From contig NZ_CP015820.1 of the NCBI RefSeq assembly GCF_002007485.1, forward strand, positions 558,001 through 622,000: a stretch of DNA of 64,000 nt, written 5' to 3'. Source of the DNA: Ditibartonella apihabitans (lineage in GTDB: Bacteria; Pseudomonadota; Alphaproteobacteria; Rhizobiales; Rhizobiaceae). A program made the translations under genes and the position numbers. The notes below the pieces were generated by a model. That model was not told the origin of the DNA, ran no database searches, and saw nothing but the letters and a program-made list of their open reading frames with translations. Below, one piece after another: positions 10,861 to 19,781 of the stretch; the first letter of the stretch is position 1, and each line of letters starts with the position of its first letter.

Positions 10861-11421
10861 ATGACCAAACGATTCAAAGTAGCCATATTGATTGGCAGTT
10901 TGCGCAAAGAATCTTATAGCCGGAAGCTGGGCAAGGCGTTTATCGGTCTTGCACCGCAAAATTTGTCTCTCGATTTTATCGAAATAGGTGATTTGCCACT
11001 TTATAATGAAGATTTGGAAACAGAGACTCCGCCGGCTGCCTGGCAAAATTTCAGAAACGCGCTGAAGAAAGTTGATGCGGTTATTTTTATAACGCCGGAA
11101 TATAATCGGGCTATTCCCGGAGTATTGAAAAATGCAATTGATGTTGCTTCTCGTCCTTATGGTAAAGGCGTCTGGAATGGCAAGCCGGGTGCAGTTGTTT
11201 CCATTTCCCAAGGTGCATTGGGCGGATTTGGTGCCAACCATCAATTGCGACAGGCTTTGGTGTTCAATGACGTTCCGACGATGCAACAGCCTGAAGCCTA
11301 TATCGGGAGAATTCAGGATTTGGTCACCGATGACGGGAAACCGGCCAATGATGATGCAGCCAAGTTCTTTTCAAATATAGTACAATCATTTGGAAAATGG
11401 GTTGAAAAGATCTTGAATTAA
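10861..11421 (+). CDS. NADPH-dependent FMN reductase family protein (ChrR/azoreductase-like)
   Basis: About 186 residues in a flavodoxin-like fold. The FMN phosphate loop is ILIGSLRKESYSRKLG near residue 10, and the conserved ITPEYNRAIPGVLKNAIDVASRP segment near residue 80 is the hallmark of ChrR, YieF and Lot6-type quinone or chromate reductases. The start ATG at 10861 follows GAGGAAAAA, whereas an in-frame ATG five codons earlier lacks a good site. It probably reduces quinones with NAD(P)H as an antioxidant; substrate specificity cannot be read from sequence. Confidence 0.9.
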   Translation: MTKRFKVAILIGSLRKESYSRKLGKAFIGLAPQNLSLDFIEIGDLPLYNEDLETETPPAAWQNFRNALKKVDAVIFITPEYNRAIPGVLKNAIDVASRPYGKGVWNGKPGAVVSISQGALGGFGANHQLRQALVFNDVPTMQQPEAYIGRIQDLVTDDGKPANDDAAKFFSNIVQSFGKWVEKILN

Positions 11422-11618
11422 TATAATAAAAACTGGAACTACTATTATAAAAGATAGTAGTTTCAGATAATCATAATATTATAATGAATTGTTTTAATTT
11501 TTATATCATATCAAAATTAATACAATTTTTCATGAAATGTGATCGGTGATTTTTTTTACAAGCCTTTATATTGACCGATTTAATCCCCATATATTAATTA
11601 GACATTGGGGAGTGAAAA

Positions 11619-11957
11619 ATGGATAATATAAATACTTTAATTGAGTGGCAACCTTATCAACTGATGAATGCCGCGTTATTGGTGATTATTGTTAATATTT
11701 CTTTAGGTTTTTCTTTATGGAAGTCACTATCAGATAGCGAATGGGCAAGATTTTTTGACATCTCGTCCATATTGACGATTGTGGGTGCTGTGTCGCTCGC
11801 AATAACAATGACGCGCGTCGAAGTGGTGGACTCTCTTGTCAATATTTCCACTTTATTGCTGGCCTTTGGTATCGTGATGACTGTTTTTGGCGCTATTTGC
11901 GATGTTGCCCATCGGATTAGTCTTTATCGCGACACACATTACAATAAAGAAGCCTAA
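11619..11957 (+). CDS. Small multi-pass membrane protein, unknown
   Basis: A 112-residue protein with three hydrophobic segments: about residues 16-34 (MNAALLVIIVNISLGFSLW), 47-65 (ISSILTIVGAVSLAITM) and 73-93 (LVNISTLLLAFGIVMTVFGAI). GGGGAGTGA precedes the ATG at good spacing. No family recognised. The preceding 200 bases are very AT-rich and probably hold its promoter. It stands alone. Confidence 0.65.
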   Translation: MDNINTLIEWQPYQLMNAALLVIIVNISLGFSLWKSLSDSEWARFFDISSILTIVGAVSLAITMTRVEVVDSLVNISTLLLAFGIVMTVFGAICDVAHRISLYRDTHYNKEA

Positions 11958-12122
11958 TGCTTTGCTTTTCTCACATCTTTAAGACCAACCGACTAGCGGG
12001 ATAAAGACTTTCGTCGGTCATCTGCATTCTTTTACGGGCATTATTCCACCGCCAGTTATCGTTGGATTGATGATTTCCGAAATGTCGGAAAAGCCGAAAA
12101 AACATGAGGGGGAGAAGCGGGC

Positions 12123-12452
12123 TCAGTTCTTTGCAAGGTGATAAAGTGTTTGAGCCCGGTGTCCGGATTTACAATAAGCAAGAACCGGATATTCGCATGT
12201 CTTTAAAGCGTCTCTCATAGAGGCAATACTTTTCTGTTCTATATTCGGGGGTGTCACGGGAATGTAATAGCTTGTGAGACCATGAGCTTTGGCAACTTTT
12301 TCAATAGAGGCAAAAGTTGGCTGGTTTTGCTGTTCATTATCGGGGCGATTACAAATGATTGTCTTGAAGCCGGCTTTGGCAAGTTCGTCAACAAAGTCTT
12401 CCGTAATCTGCCCACAGACGAAAACGCCATCATCAATTTCGGTCAAGTCCAT
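12123..12452 (-). CDS. DUF442/Blh-type phosphatase-like protein (TIGR01244 family)
   Basis: A 109-residue domain resembling the N-terminal part of beta-lactamase-hydrolase-like proteins. It starts LTEIDDGVFVCGQIT and continues FKTIICNRPDNEQQNQP. A dual-specificity phosphatase-like P-loop follows near the end (VLAYCKSGHRAQTLYHLA), with Cys as likely nucleophile and Arg five residues later. Related proteins take part in sulfide detoxification (Blh in Agrobacterium and Xylella), where this domain is fused to a persulfide dioxygenase; here it stands alone. Activity on sulfur species is inference. Confidence 0.8.
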   Translation of the reverse strand: MDLTEIDDGVFVCGQITEDFVDELAKAGFKTIICNRPDNEQQNQPTFASIEKVAKAHGLTSYYIPVTPPNIEQKSIASMRDALKTCEYPVLAYCKSGHRAQTLYHLAKN

Positions 12453-12664
12453 CAGAAATTCACTCTCTAAAATATATTCATTGTCACGTGTTCATGAAAA
12501 TATTCTGTTGCCGGAGCCTTGGCAAGCACATCTCCAACTTATAAAACATCAAAATTGAAAGCGGCCCCACGGTTTTGGTAATAGATGAATATGACCGATA
12601 AGGCTGAACAGAATAGCGTTATATGGCGGGTCAAGCAATTTTATTCGAAATGAATGACGGTTAA

Positions 12665-13516
12665 ATGACTATTTTGAAAAAGGCATGTTCTGTCGAAGAA
12701 AAGACGGATTCAAAATTCAGTGATACAGTGCATGTTGATGCGGAGGTCGTTTCAGCAAGCGACGGGAAAAGACAACAGATCGAGAAGACTGTTGCCGAAG
12801 AAGTGCCGATTGCGCTTTCTTACGATGGTACCACGCAAGCCGTTTTGATGGCGTCCCCCGATGATCTTAGAGACTTTGCCTATGGCTTCAGTCGGACCGA
12901 AGAATTCATTAATGATCCGGATGAGATAGAAAATATTGATATTGTCCCGCTATCGCGCGGAATAGATGTACAAATCGCTTTACGCGTTGACCGGCGTGAT
13001 GCGTTTCGCAAACGCCGCCGTTCTATGGCAGGCCCTGTCGGTTGCGGTCTTTGCGGCATCGAATCAATTGACGCGGCAATGCGTGAAATAGACAAGGTAA
13101 AACGGACAGATATCCATTTTGATCGGGATGAAATTTTTAACGCAGCACGTGAAATTTGCGGAAAACAGATTCTGAACAATGCAACAAGAGCCGTTCATGC
13201 CGCCGCTTTTTATGAAAAAAATAAAGGGATAATTGCAGTTCGTGAAGATGTAGGCCGGCACAATGCGCTGGACAAACTTTGCGGTCATCTATTTTTAAAT
13301 CGCAAGGATGTCAGTTCCGGTTTTGTTGTGGTAACCAGCCGCCTGTCAGTTGAAATGGTACAAAAAGCTGCAGTTTTAGGCGTTTCTACGCTGGTAGCAG
13401 TGTCGGCAGCAACGGCCGAGGCCATTCGAATAGGTCAAAAATGTAATATGACTTTAATTGGTCGCACGAGAGAAAACGACTTCGAGATTTATTGCGGCAA
13501 AGAATGGATCATCTAA
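12665..13516 (+). CDS. fdhD: Formate dehydrogenase accessory sulfurtransferase FdhD
   Basis: A 283-residue protein transferring sulfur from IscS to the molybdenum cofactor of formate dehydrogenases. The catalytic CxxC loop is visible as GPVGCGLCGIES near residue 123. Further signatures are VREDVGRHNALDKLCG near residue 195 and VVVTSRLSVEMVQKAA near residue 220, plus the GVSTLVAVSAATAEAI nucleotide-like fold. The N-terminal 35 residues are a less conserved extension. No formate dehydrogenase or cofactor genes lie in this window, so its client must be elsewhere. Confidence 0.96.
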   Translation: MTILKKACSVEEKTDSKFSDTVHVDAEVVSASDGKRQQIEKTVAEEVPIALSYDGTTQAVLMASPDDLRDFAYGFSRTEEFINDPDEIENIDIVPLSRGIDVQIALRVDRRDAFRKRRRSMAGPVGCGLCGIESIDAAMREIDKVKRTDIHFDRDEIFNAAREICGKQILNNATRAVHAAAFYEKNKGIIAVREDVGRHNALDKLCGHLFLNRKDVSSGFVVVTSRLSVEMVQKAAVLGVSTLVAVSAATAEAIRIGQKCNMTLIGRTRENDFEIYCGKEWII

Positions 13517-13614
13517 TCCATCTCCCGTCGCAACTCGTCAAGCATCGGCCCGAATTGGCCGTATGCGAAATACTATGGCGCACATATCATTCACGCACGC
13601 AAAAATCTGTAATC

Positions 13615-13707
13615 TCAGTTCAAACCCATTACTGCAAAAGCGATTGCAACATTCGTGCTAACAATCATCATGGAATAGAATACTGCGATTTTCATCATAT
13701 CAGCCAT
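13615..13707 (-). CDS. 30-residue membrane microprotein (candidate)
   Basis: An open frame of 30 codons ending in TGA. It begins MADMMKIAVFYSMM and continues as an uncharged hydrophobic helix (IVSTNVAIAFAVMG) ending LN. A strong ribosome binding site, GAGGTGAAG, sits just before the ATG. The composition, one N-terminal acidic residue plus a lysine and then about 22 hydrophobic residues, is that of a single-pass membrane microprotein. It is oriented away from flhA. No family is known to me. Chance is possible for so short a frame, but the site and the helix together argue for a gene. Confidence 0.5.
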   Translation of the reverse strand: MADMMKIAVFYSMMIVSTNVAIAFAVMGLN

Positions 13708-13961
13708 AACTTCACCTCGAATATTTCTGTCTATCACGATACATTACAACACGTAATATAACAATGTGTTACAATTCGGGCAATTGCATAAAGTTCCCAA
13801 AATTTTTTTTATTTTTCGGTTTTTCCCGATATTTCCGGCAGTTTTTGGGGAACTGCCTTTCACTTTATCTAGGACAATTGCCTTTTTTCTATCACTTTTA
13901 GGCCTCGTTGGTTACTAATTTGTAAAATTTCGTGAGCAAGACAAAATTTTTGACCACCACC

Positions 13962-13975
13962 TTCGCGCAAGCTTC
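13962..13975 (+). promoter_or_regulatory. Candidate FtcR box upstream of flhA
   Basis: TTCGCGCAAGCTTC, 83 bases before the flhA GTG. It shares TCGCGCAAGCTTC with the region before fliF and TCGCGCAAG(T)TT with that before flgB. The upstream bases are also similar to those of fliF (GACCACC versus GATCACC). A role as operator for the flagellar regulator FtcR, encoded in the same island, is inferred. Confidence 0.45.
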
Positions 13976-14015
13976 GTTTTCTATTTTTGTGGCAAGAGTA
14001 AAAAGCCACGACAAT

Positions 14016-14025
14016 TGTGATCACA
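14016..14025. promoter_or_regulatory. Palindrome in flhA leader
   Basis: TGTGATCACA is a perfect 10-base palindrome flanked by GACAA and TTGTC arms, lying 34-43 bases before the flhA start. It resembles two joined CRP-type half sites without the usual six-base spacer. A binding site for an unknown dimeric regulator, or simply a hairpin, is possible. Confidence 0.25.
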
Positions 14026-14058
14026 TTGTCACGCTTTTTTTGCGTTAAGGAGATCAAC

Positions 14059-16152
14059 GTGCAGCAAAGTGCCGTAAACGCGATTGGTAAAAGCAGTAAA
14101 TTTTCCGGTAGTGATATCGGTTTCGCTGCCGGTATTGTCATTATTCTGACCGTTTTGTTCTTACCTGTTCCTTCATTCGTGCTGGATATGGGGCTGTCAT
14201 TTTCGATAGCTTTTTCGGTTTTGATTTTGATGGTGGCGTTATGGATTCAACGCCCTCTCGATTTTTCGGCCTTTCCGACTGTGTTGCTGATTGCAACTAT
14301 GCTGCGTTTGTCTCTCAATATTGCAACAACACGTGTTATTCTTACCCACGGTGATGAGGGGTACACGGCTGCCGGCCACGTTATTCACGGTTTTTCACAA
14401 TTTGTGATGGGCGGCGACTTTGTTATCGGTCTCGTTGTTTTCGCAATTCTGATTATTGTAAATTTTCTGGTTATCACCAAAGGTGCAACACGTATTGCTG
14501 AAGTTGGCGCACGTTTCACTTTGGATGCTATTCCAGGTAAACAGATGGCAATTGACGCCGATCTTTCTTCCGGTTTGATAGATGAGAAGCAGGCTCAGGT
14601 TCGCCGTCGCGAGCTGGAGGAAGAAAGTTCCTTCTTCGGTTCTATGGATGGTGCTTCCAAATTCGTTCGTGGTGATGCCGTTGCCGGTCTTATCATTACG
14701 GCAGTCAATATTTTTGGTGGCATTGTCATTGGCGTTACCCGTCATGGCATGGATATTTCACAGGCTGCCGATGTTTTTACCAAGCTTTCGGTTGGTGATG
14801 GTCTGGTAACCCAGATTCCTGCTCTTATCGTTTCTCTTGCTGCCGGTTTGCTGGTTTCCAAGGGAGGAACACGCGGGTCAACAGAAAAAGCGGTTTTTGG
14901 CCAGTTGGGTGGTTATCCGAAGGCCTTGTTTGTGGCTTCGGTCCTGCTTGCTGTTTTGGGCTTGATGCCGGGTTTACCTGCTTTTCCATTTTTGACCATT
15001 GCAGCACTGCTCGCCGGCATCGGCTTTTCGATACCGCGGCGCCTACAACGTCAGGCTGAAGAAGAACAAGCTTTGAAGGCTCAAGCCGATGCAATTGCTG
15101 AAAAAGAGGAAAGCCAGTCTGTCAAAGCTTCTCTTGAAAAACCGGCAATTGAACTTACTTTGGGTAAACAATTGGCAACCCGTCTTTTGCCTCACCAGAC
15201 AGAGCTTGCCAACCGCGTGGCCAAAATGCGTCGGAAATTTGCAACCGATTTCGGTTTTGTTATTCCTGAAATCGAAGTGACCGACGACTATAAAACACCG
15301 CCGAAATCCTATCAGATCAAATTACACGGGACAGTTGTTGCTTCCTATGAAATGCGCATTGGCGATGTGTTGGTTATGCTTGGCGAAAAACCGGCACCGA
15401 ATCTTCCCGGTGAGGAAGTCCGTGAACCGGCTTTCGGAATGCGTGCTTTTGCAACGTCTGAAACTTTCCGTTCCGAACTTGCACGCGAAGGATATATGGC
15501 TGTTGATAATCTTTCGGTCTTGCTCACCCATTTAAGTGAAGTATTACGGAATAATCTTGCACAATTATTATCTTATAAAGATATGCGCATTCTTCTTGAA
15601 CGTCTGGGACCGGAATACCGCAAACTCCTTGAAGAAATTTGTCCTGCACATCTTTCTTATTCCGGTTTACAATCGGTTTTGAAATTATTGTTGGCTGAAC
15701 GTGTTTCGATTTGTAACCTTGACCAGATACTTGAAGCGATTGCCGAAATTGCTCCTCATGTCCGTCGTGCCGAACTGATTGTTGAACATGTCCGGATGCG
15801 TATGTCGCAACAGATTTGTGGCGATCTGTCAGATAATGGTGTATTGAATGTTTTACGTCTCGGCAGTCATTGGGATCTGGTTTTCCATCAGGCCTTGAAA
15901 CGGGATTCAAAAGGCGAAATTGTCGAATTCGATATCGACCCGAGGGAACTTGAAAAATTTGGTACAGAGGCTACAAATGCTATTCGCAAACATATGGAGA
16001 AGGGCGAAAGATTTGTTCTTATCACTTCGCCGGAAGCCCGTCCTTATGTTCGCATGATTATTGAACGGTTGTTTGCGACCCTGCCAGTTCTTTCGCACGC
16101 GGAAATTGCCCGCGGTGTCGAAGTCAAGACTTTGGGGACGATCTCCGATTAA
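14059..16152 (+). CDS. flhA: Flagellar export gate protein FlhA
   Basis: An inner-membrane nonameric component of the flagellar type III secretion gate, converting proton motive force into export. The GTG at 14059, preceded by AAGGAG, gives 697 residues, the family's usual size; an ATG 42 bases upstream would add an unlikely leader. Membrane segments cover residues 20-315, with the FHIPEP signature around [14 protein letters not shown] and the charged [21 protein letters not shown] loop. The C-terminal cytoplasmic domain from about residue 350 docks chaperone-substrate complexes. It leads the flhA-fliR transcript. Confidence 0.97.
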   Translation: MQQSAVNAIGKSSKFSGSDIGFAAGIVIILTVLFLPVPSFVLDMGLSFSIAFSVLILMVALWIQRPLDFSAFPTVLLIATMLRLSLNIATTRVILTHGDEGYTAAGHVIHGFSQFVMGGDFVIGLVVFAILIIVNFLVITKGATRIAEVGARFTLDAIPGKQMAIDADLSSGLIDEKQAQVRRRELEEESSFFGSMDGASKFVRGDAVAGLIITAVNIFGGIVIGVTRHGMDISQAADVFTKLSVGDGLVTQIPALIVSLAAGLLVSKGGTRGSTEKAVFGQLGGYPKALFVASVLLAVLGLMPGLPAFPFLTIAALLAGIGFSIPRRLQRQAEEEQALKAQADAIAEKEESQSVKASLEKPAIELTLGKQLATRLLPHQTELANRVAKMRRKFATDFGFVIPEIEVTDDYKTPPKSYQIKLHGTVVASYEMRIGDVLVMLGEKPAPNLPGEEVREPAFGMRAFATSETFRSELAREGYMAVDNLSVLLTHLSEVLRNNLAQLLSYKDMRILLERLGPEYRKLLEEICPAHLSYSGLQSVLKLLLAERVSICNLDQILEAIAEIAPHVRRAELIVEHVRMRMSQQICGDLSDNGVLNVLRLGSHWDLVFHQALKRDSKGEIVEFDIDPRELEKFGTEATNAIRKHMEKGERFVLITSPEARPYVRMIIERLFATLPVLSHAEIARGVEVKTLGTISD

Positions 16153-16164
16153 AAGGAATAGGAC

Positions 16165-16950
16165 ATGTCCTTTGCACTTTTGCCCATTGATCAGCTGGTG
16201 CCCATTGATCAGCTGGTGATTGTCGCCATGTTGATCTTTGCGCGTGTGGGGGCATGTCTGATGTTGATGCCGGGCATATCGAGTGCCCGTATTCCGATGA
16301 ATTTCAGATTGTTTTTAGCCATCGCCTTTTCCTTGATCATGGTACCGCTTTCAGGTTCCAATTTTACAAACATTGCGCAAAATCCGACTTTGGCAACTTT
16401 GCTGAGCGGCATAATCAGTGAATCGCTCATAGGCGCTACATTCGGCGTTATTGCCCAAGCCTATATGTGGGCTTTGCAATTTATGGCCAATATTATTGGC
16501 ATGTCGATCGGCTATTCCGGACAACCGGGTACGAGTGTGATTGAATCCATGCCCGAAACACAGGTTGCCAATATGATCACAATCGGTGCGTTGATGTTGT
16601 TTTTCGCGGCCGATCTTCATATGGTTGTCATTCGCGGGTTAATGACATCCTATCAAATTATCCCGCCTTCGTTAACGCCGGAACCGCAATCGGCTTTAAT
16701 CGATTTTCAGGATGCATTATCGCAAACATTTCTGACAACATTGCGTATTGCTTCGCCGTTCATTATCTATTCCATATTGGTCAATATCGCTGTCGGGCTG
16801 ATCAATAAACTGACGCCGACAATTCCAGTTTATTTTATTTCCATGCCATTTGTTATGTTCGGTGGTCTTTTGCTTATTTATTATCTATTGCCGGAAATAT
16901 TAACATTTTTCGGGGCAGAATATGCTTCATGGTTGAACAGGGGGCCCTGA
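16165..16950 (+). CDS. fliR: Flagellar export gate protein FliR
   Basis: A 261-residue polytopic membrane protein forming the export gate with FliP, FliQ, FlhA and FlhB. Recognisable stretches are RVGACLMLMPGISSARIPMNFRL, the FVMFGGLLLIYYLLPEIL end and FGVIAQAYMWALQFMANIIGMSIGY. Start ATG follows AAAGGA. The N-terminus contains an in-frame perfect duplication of 18 bases (PIDQLV twice, 16183-16218), adding six residues just before the first membrane helix. It lies 12 bases after flhA and overlaps the next gene by one base. Confidence 0.95.
   Translation: MSFALLPIDQLVPIDQLVIVAMLIFARVGACLMLMPGISSARIPMNFRLFLAIAFSLIMVPLSGSNFTNIAQNPTLATLLSGIISESLIGATFGVIAQAYMWALQFMANIIGMSIGYSGQPGTSVIESMPETQVANMITIGALMLFFAADLHMVVIRGLMTSYQIIPPSLTPEPQSALIDFQDALSQTFLTTLRIASPFIIYSILVNIAVGLINKLTPTIPVYFISMPFVMFGGLLLIYYLLPEILTFFGAEYASWLNRGP
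16183..16218 (+). repeat. 18-bp perfect tandem duplication inside fliR
   Basis: CCCATTGATCAGCTGGTG occurs twice with no spacer and keeps frame, encoding PIDQLVPIDQLV. FliR proteins normally have one such segment before the first transmembrane helix. Perfect identity of the copies points to a recent slippage event. Confidence 0.9.
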
Positions 16951-17345
16951 TGCCGACATCAAGCCAACGATATGCAAGATTATTAAAAGCACAAAAACTG
17001 GTGAAGGCACGTGATGAAGCCGAACTCGAGGGGACACAGAACCAACGTTCGGCGTTATCCGATGAAGACAAATTTCTGTTTTCTCTCATGGAAAATGGCT
17101 CTGCTTCCAGTTTGTTCGATCCGATGATGGTTGCCAAACGCCTTGATAAAAATGCACGAAAAGAAGCTATTCTTGATAATCTCATTGCCCAACAAAGAAA
17201 AACACTGTTGCAGTCGTCGCGCCGGTGCGACGTAATCGACGAGAAACGTAAAGCTGCCGAAGAAGCAGAAGAGCGCAAAGAAATGGCCAAAATGCTTGAA
17301 GAATATGTTGCGGCAAAAATCGTCAAAGACACCAGTTTGGGATAA
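16950..17345 (+). CDS. Coiled-coil flagellar protein in FliJ position, unknown
   Basis: About 131 residues, highly charged, predicted helical with a C-terminal coiled-coil-like stretch (DEKRKAAEEAEERKEMAKMLEEYVA). I chose the ATG overlapping the fliR stop (TGATG); an in-frame ATG seven codons earlier is the alternative. It sits between fliR and the rod-binding gene. The island lacks a recognisable fliJ, and the size and coiled-coil character fit a FliJ-like export chaperone, but no sequence signature confirms this. Confidence 0.6.
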   Translation: MPTSSQRYARLLKAQKLVKARDEAELEGTQNQRSALSDEDKFLFSLMENGSASSLFDPMMVAKRLDKNARKEAILDNLIAQQRKTLLQSSRRCDVIDEKRKAAEEAEERKEMAKMLEEYVAAKIVKDTSLG

Positions 17346-17465
17346 GCTTTGTTCAATATAGTAAATCATGAGGAAAAACGGTCCTGATCATTTTTAAGGA
17401 AGGGACGGGTTTCCCGGCAATTGAGGTGCCTGATTTATCGGGCATATGCTATAAGAGGACAAATA

Positions 17466-18068
17466 ATGGCCATTCAACCACCTTCAGACTTGGTACTTGA
17501 TGTGTCAAGAGCGGCTGATCCTCTCGAATATAGAGCTTCGGTCGAAAAGTTGCGTAACGCGCAAAGTGCGGTGCGTGCTGCAAATCAGCAAATAGCGGAC
17601 GGCGGTTTTTCCGAGTTGGCAAGAACGAATGATAACACAAGTCCGGTTTCCCAATCCGGCCAATCTGTCAATCAGGTAAAGATAAAAGAAAAATCGGCAA
17701 ATGCCGATCATACCGAGGCATACAAAAAGTTTGAAGCTTTTATGTTGCAATCCTTTATCCAGAATATGTTTACGACAGATACACCGTCGGTTTTTGGTAA
17801 GGGACAAGCCGGGGAATATTGGAAATCCATGATGGCTGAATCAATGGCCAAGGAAGTGGCTGACCGCGGTGGAATTGGCGTTGCGAAAATGCTCGCTCGC
17901 GATGAAGAGATCAAGCAAGGTAAAGTTCCGGAAGTTGGCAATCAGGAAATGGGAGCTGCTTTTGGTCAACTTGCCCGCTCCGACCAAAATACACAAGCCA
18001 CAGTCGATAATATTGTTCACAACCACGATATTAACTTCGTGCGTAAACAAATGACTAAAAATACTTAA
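17466..18068 (+). CDS. Rod-binding protein, FlgJ N-terminal-like
   Basis: 200 residues from the ATG at 17466, preceded by AGAGGA; the longer frame upstream lacks a site. The segment from about residue 82 (AYKKFEAFMLQSFIQNMF) to GQAGEYWKSMMAESMAKEVADRGGIGVAKML matches the rod-binding domain (PF10135) that caps the growing rod in FlgJ. There is no muramidase domain; in this island that function is likely supplied by the separate transglycosylase downstream of fliK. The N- and C-terminal flanks are polar and probably disordered. Confidence 0.8.
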   Translation: MAIQPPSDLVLDVSRAADPLEYRASVEKLRNAQSAVRAANQQIADGGFSELARTNDNTSPVSQSGQSVNQVKIKEKSANADHTEAYKKFEAFMLQSFIQNMFTTDTPSVFGKGQAGEYWKSMMAESMAKEVADRGGIGVAKMLARDEEIKQGKVPEVGNQEMGAAFGQLARSDQNTQATVDNIVHNHDINFVRKQMTKNT

Positions 18069-18116
18069 ACGTTTTATAACAATTTATGATAACATGCTCG
18101 ATCAAAGGAGTTTCAC

Positions 18117-18566
18117 ATGTCTTTAGCTGAGCAATCGGGTGAACAGAATCCGGCCGTGGTTCCGGCAAAAGTGCACATTGATGATCCCGCCGCGCGGGAT
18201 GTCGCTTTGGCGAGGTTTGCAGCCGTTGTCAACTCTCTTGAAGAGGTTGTCGATTATGAAACAGATGCACTCGAAAAGCATCAAAATCCGGACTATAACG
18301 ACATTAATGCCCGTAAAGCTCGCGGTTTGCGTGATTTGAACCAGTCCATGGCAGATGTTGCCCGTTATTTCGATAATGTGGTGGAAAGTAAAGTAGAGAC
18401 ATTGCTGGGTGGTTTGAAAAAGAAACTCGAGCGGAACAGTGAATTATTGAAAATTCACCTCGAAGCTGTGACTGAACTTTCGCAAATGATGCAGGAAGCG
18501 GCGCGCGAACAGGAAACAGACGGGACTTACGATCCTTTCACAGTCAATAGCGGGCAGTACAAATGA
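18117..18566 (+). CDS. FlgN-like export chaperone
   Basis: A 149-residue, almost entirely helical, acidic cytoplasmic protein starting at ATG after AAAGGAG. The long helix from about residue 25 (VALARFAAVVNSLEEVVDYETDALEKH) and the amphipathic NARKARGLRDLNQSMADVARYF stretch resemble alphaproteobacterial FlgN-type chaperones, which escort the hook-filament junction proteins FlgK and FlgL to the gate; both are encoded in this island. The assignment rests on helical pattern and location and is moderate. Its stop overlaps the next start by four bases. Confidence 0.6.
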   Translation: MSLAEQSGEQNPAVVPAKVHIDDPAARDVALARFAAVVNSLEEVVDYETDALEKHQNPDYNDINARKARGLRDLNQSMADVARYFDNVVESKVETLLGGLKKKLERNSELLKIHLEAVTELSQMMQEAAREQETDGTYDPFTVNSGQYK

Positions 18567-19027
18567 TAAAAACCGTTGCCATTGGCTTATGGGTTTGCAT
18601 TATCGCTTTGGGTTCATTGATGCTGGCTATCAAGATAGGGTCACAACCTAAAGCCGTGGCAGCAACAGAAGATACAGCTCCTACCATCGACTATGACCGC
18701 ACAGACGTTATGAGTGTCCCTATACTGGCCGATGGCAAAGTGAACGGATATATTATCGCGCAACTTGTTTATACAGTTGATTCAAAAGTCAAAAATAAGT
18801 TGACTGTTCCTTTGGGGCTATTTGTGAATGACGAAGTCTTCAATGCTTTTTTCGGTTCCTATTCGGATACAAAACAAATAGAACGTATAAAATTCGAGGA
18901 TGTGAAACAAAAAATTATTGACGGCGTCAATCAACGCTTTCCGGAACCTGTTATTAAAGATCTCATGGTCGAACAGTTCAATTATATACCTGCCGATCAG
19001 GTTAGAGATATGAATAAAGTAAAATAA
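18563..19027 (+). CDS. Membrane-anchored flagellar-island protein, FliL-like topology, unknown
   Basis: 154 residues with one N-terminal transmembrane helix (VAIGLWVCIIALGSLMLAIKI, about residues 4-24) and a periplasmic domain of about 120 residues that predicts beta strands followed by helices, ending FPEPVIKDLMVEQFNYIPADQVRD. The size and layout resemble FliL, but a true fliL lies before fliP, so this is a distinct gene. It is translationally coupled to the FlgN-like gene, ending the flhA transcript. I cannot assign a function. Confidence 0.6.
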   Translation: MIKTVAIGLWVCIIALGSLMLAIKIGSQPKAVAATEDTAPTIDYDRTDVMSVPILADGKVNGYIIAQLVYTVDSKVKNKLTVPLGLFVNDEVFNAFFGSYSDTKQIERIKFEDVKQKIIDGVNQRFPEPVIKDLMVEQFNYIPADQVRDMNKVK

Positions 19028-19781
19028 AAAAATAATTGTATCGTAAAGTTTATGTTTTTGTAAAAACCAATTTTAAAAACGTATATATTATATTCAATAA
19101 ACTTGGTTAAAAGAATTTTTAATTCATAAAAATATTGGTTAATATAGAAATTAATATTGAAGAGTAATAATATAAAGAGATATTTTATTGATATAAAAAT
19201 TCATATGGACATACCCGATTTTAGCAGTATTTTTCCGATATATCCTAGTTTTTGTGATGCCAATTATTTTTTCACTCCGTTCGAAATGAATGAGTGGAGA
19301 GGGCGTTAACATTTCAAAAAAATGAAATATCAGGGCATTAATAGTAATGCCATTAGTCTGATTAACTAGCAAAGAAAACTGAAATCCGATTGCAATGCAT
19401 CGGTATTCAATCTCATCAATATTCTTTTGGCACTTTGATTGGTTTCTCACCAATGCGACAACCAATCTCTGATCTCTTTTACGTTCTTTTCTCTTGTTAA
19501 TATTTTTTATTCTGTTAGCCGGCTGACAAAAGCAATCGCAAAGAAGGTACTCGGTTTATCATAGAAGTTTGTAGACAGCATCAATATTCGACAATGAATG
19601 ACATTAAAAATGGAATGGGAATCCGAAAAATCTGGAACGAAAAAGCAAGCCCGCAATTGGCAATTGCGGACGGCGGAAATGTGAACGTGATGTTATTTGC
19701 TATGTTAGCATAAGTCATTTTTGATAGAGGGAGACTAAAAGGGCATGAACGGCGCCTTTTAGTCACGTAAAAAAATTAGAC
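19028..19781. other. AT-rich intergenic region between convergent operons
   Basis: About 750 bases between the convergent flhA operon and the 141-residue gene. It is AT-rich, with no convincing ORF. It contains two inverted repeats near 19651-19669 (CCGCAATT...AATTGCGG) and 19733-19764. I see no mobile element or RNA gene. Confidence 0.5.
19733..19764. terminator. Inverted repeat between convergent operons
   Basis: Perfect 10-base arms GACTAAAAGG and CCTTTTAGTC with a 12-base loop. It lies 18 bases past the stop of the minus-strand gene ending at 19782. There is no U-tract on either strand, so it may act as a weak bidirectional terminator. Confidence 0.45.

Larger units (their letters stand above)
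13517..14058. other. Intergenic region upstream of flhA
   Basis: About 540 bases between fdhD and flhA. It holds a 30-codon antisense microgene (13615-13707), an AT-rich tract, the TCGCGCAAGCTT box (13962-13975), a small hairpin (GTGGC...GCCAC, 13989-14009) and a palindrome TGTGATCACA (14016-14025). No other coding signal was found. Confidence 0.6.

Noticed and set aside
19151-19465. 104-residue minus-strand frame in AT-rich intergenic DNA
   Set aside because: Composition looks random for AT-rich DNA, no ribosome binding site, no recognised domain.
19733-19764. Hairpin as a strong Rho-independent terminator
   Set aside because: The stem is perfect but no U-tract follows on either strand, so I kept only a weak terminator call.
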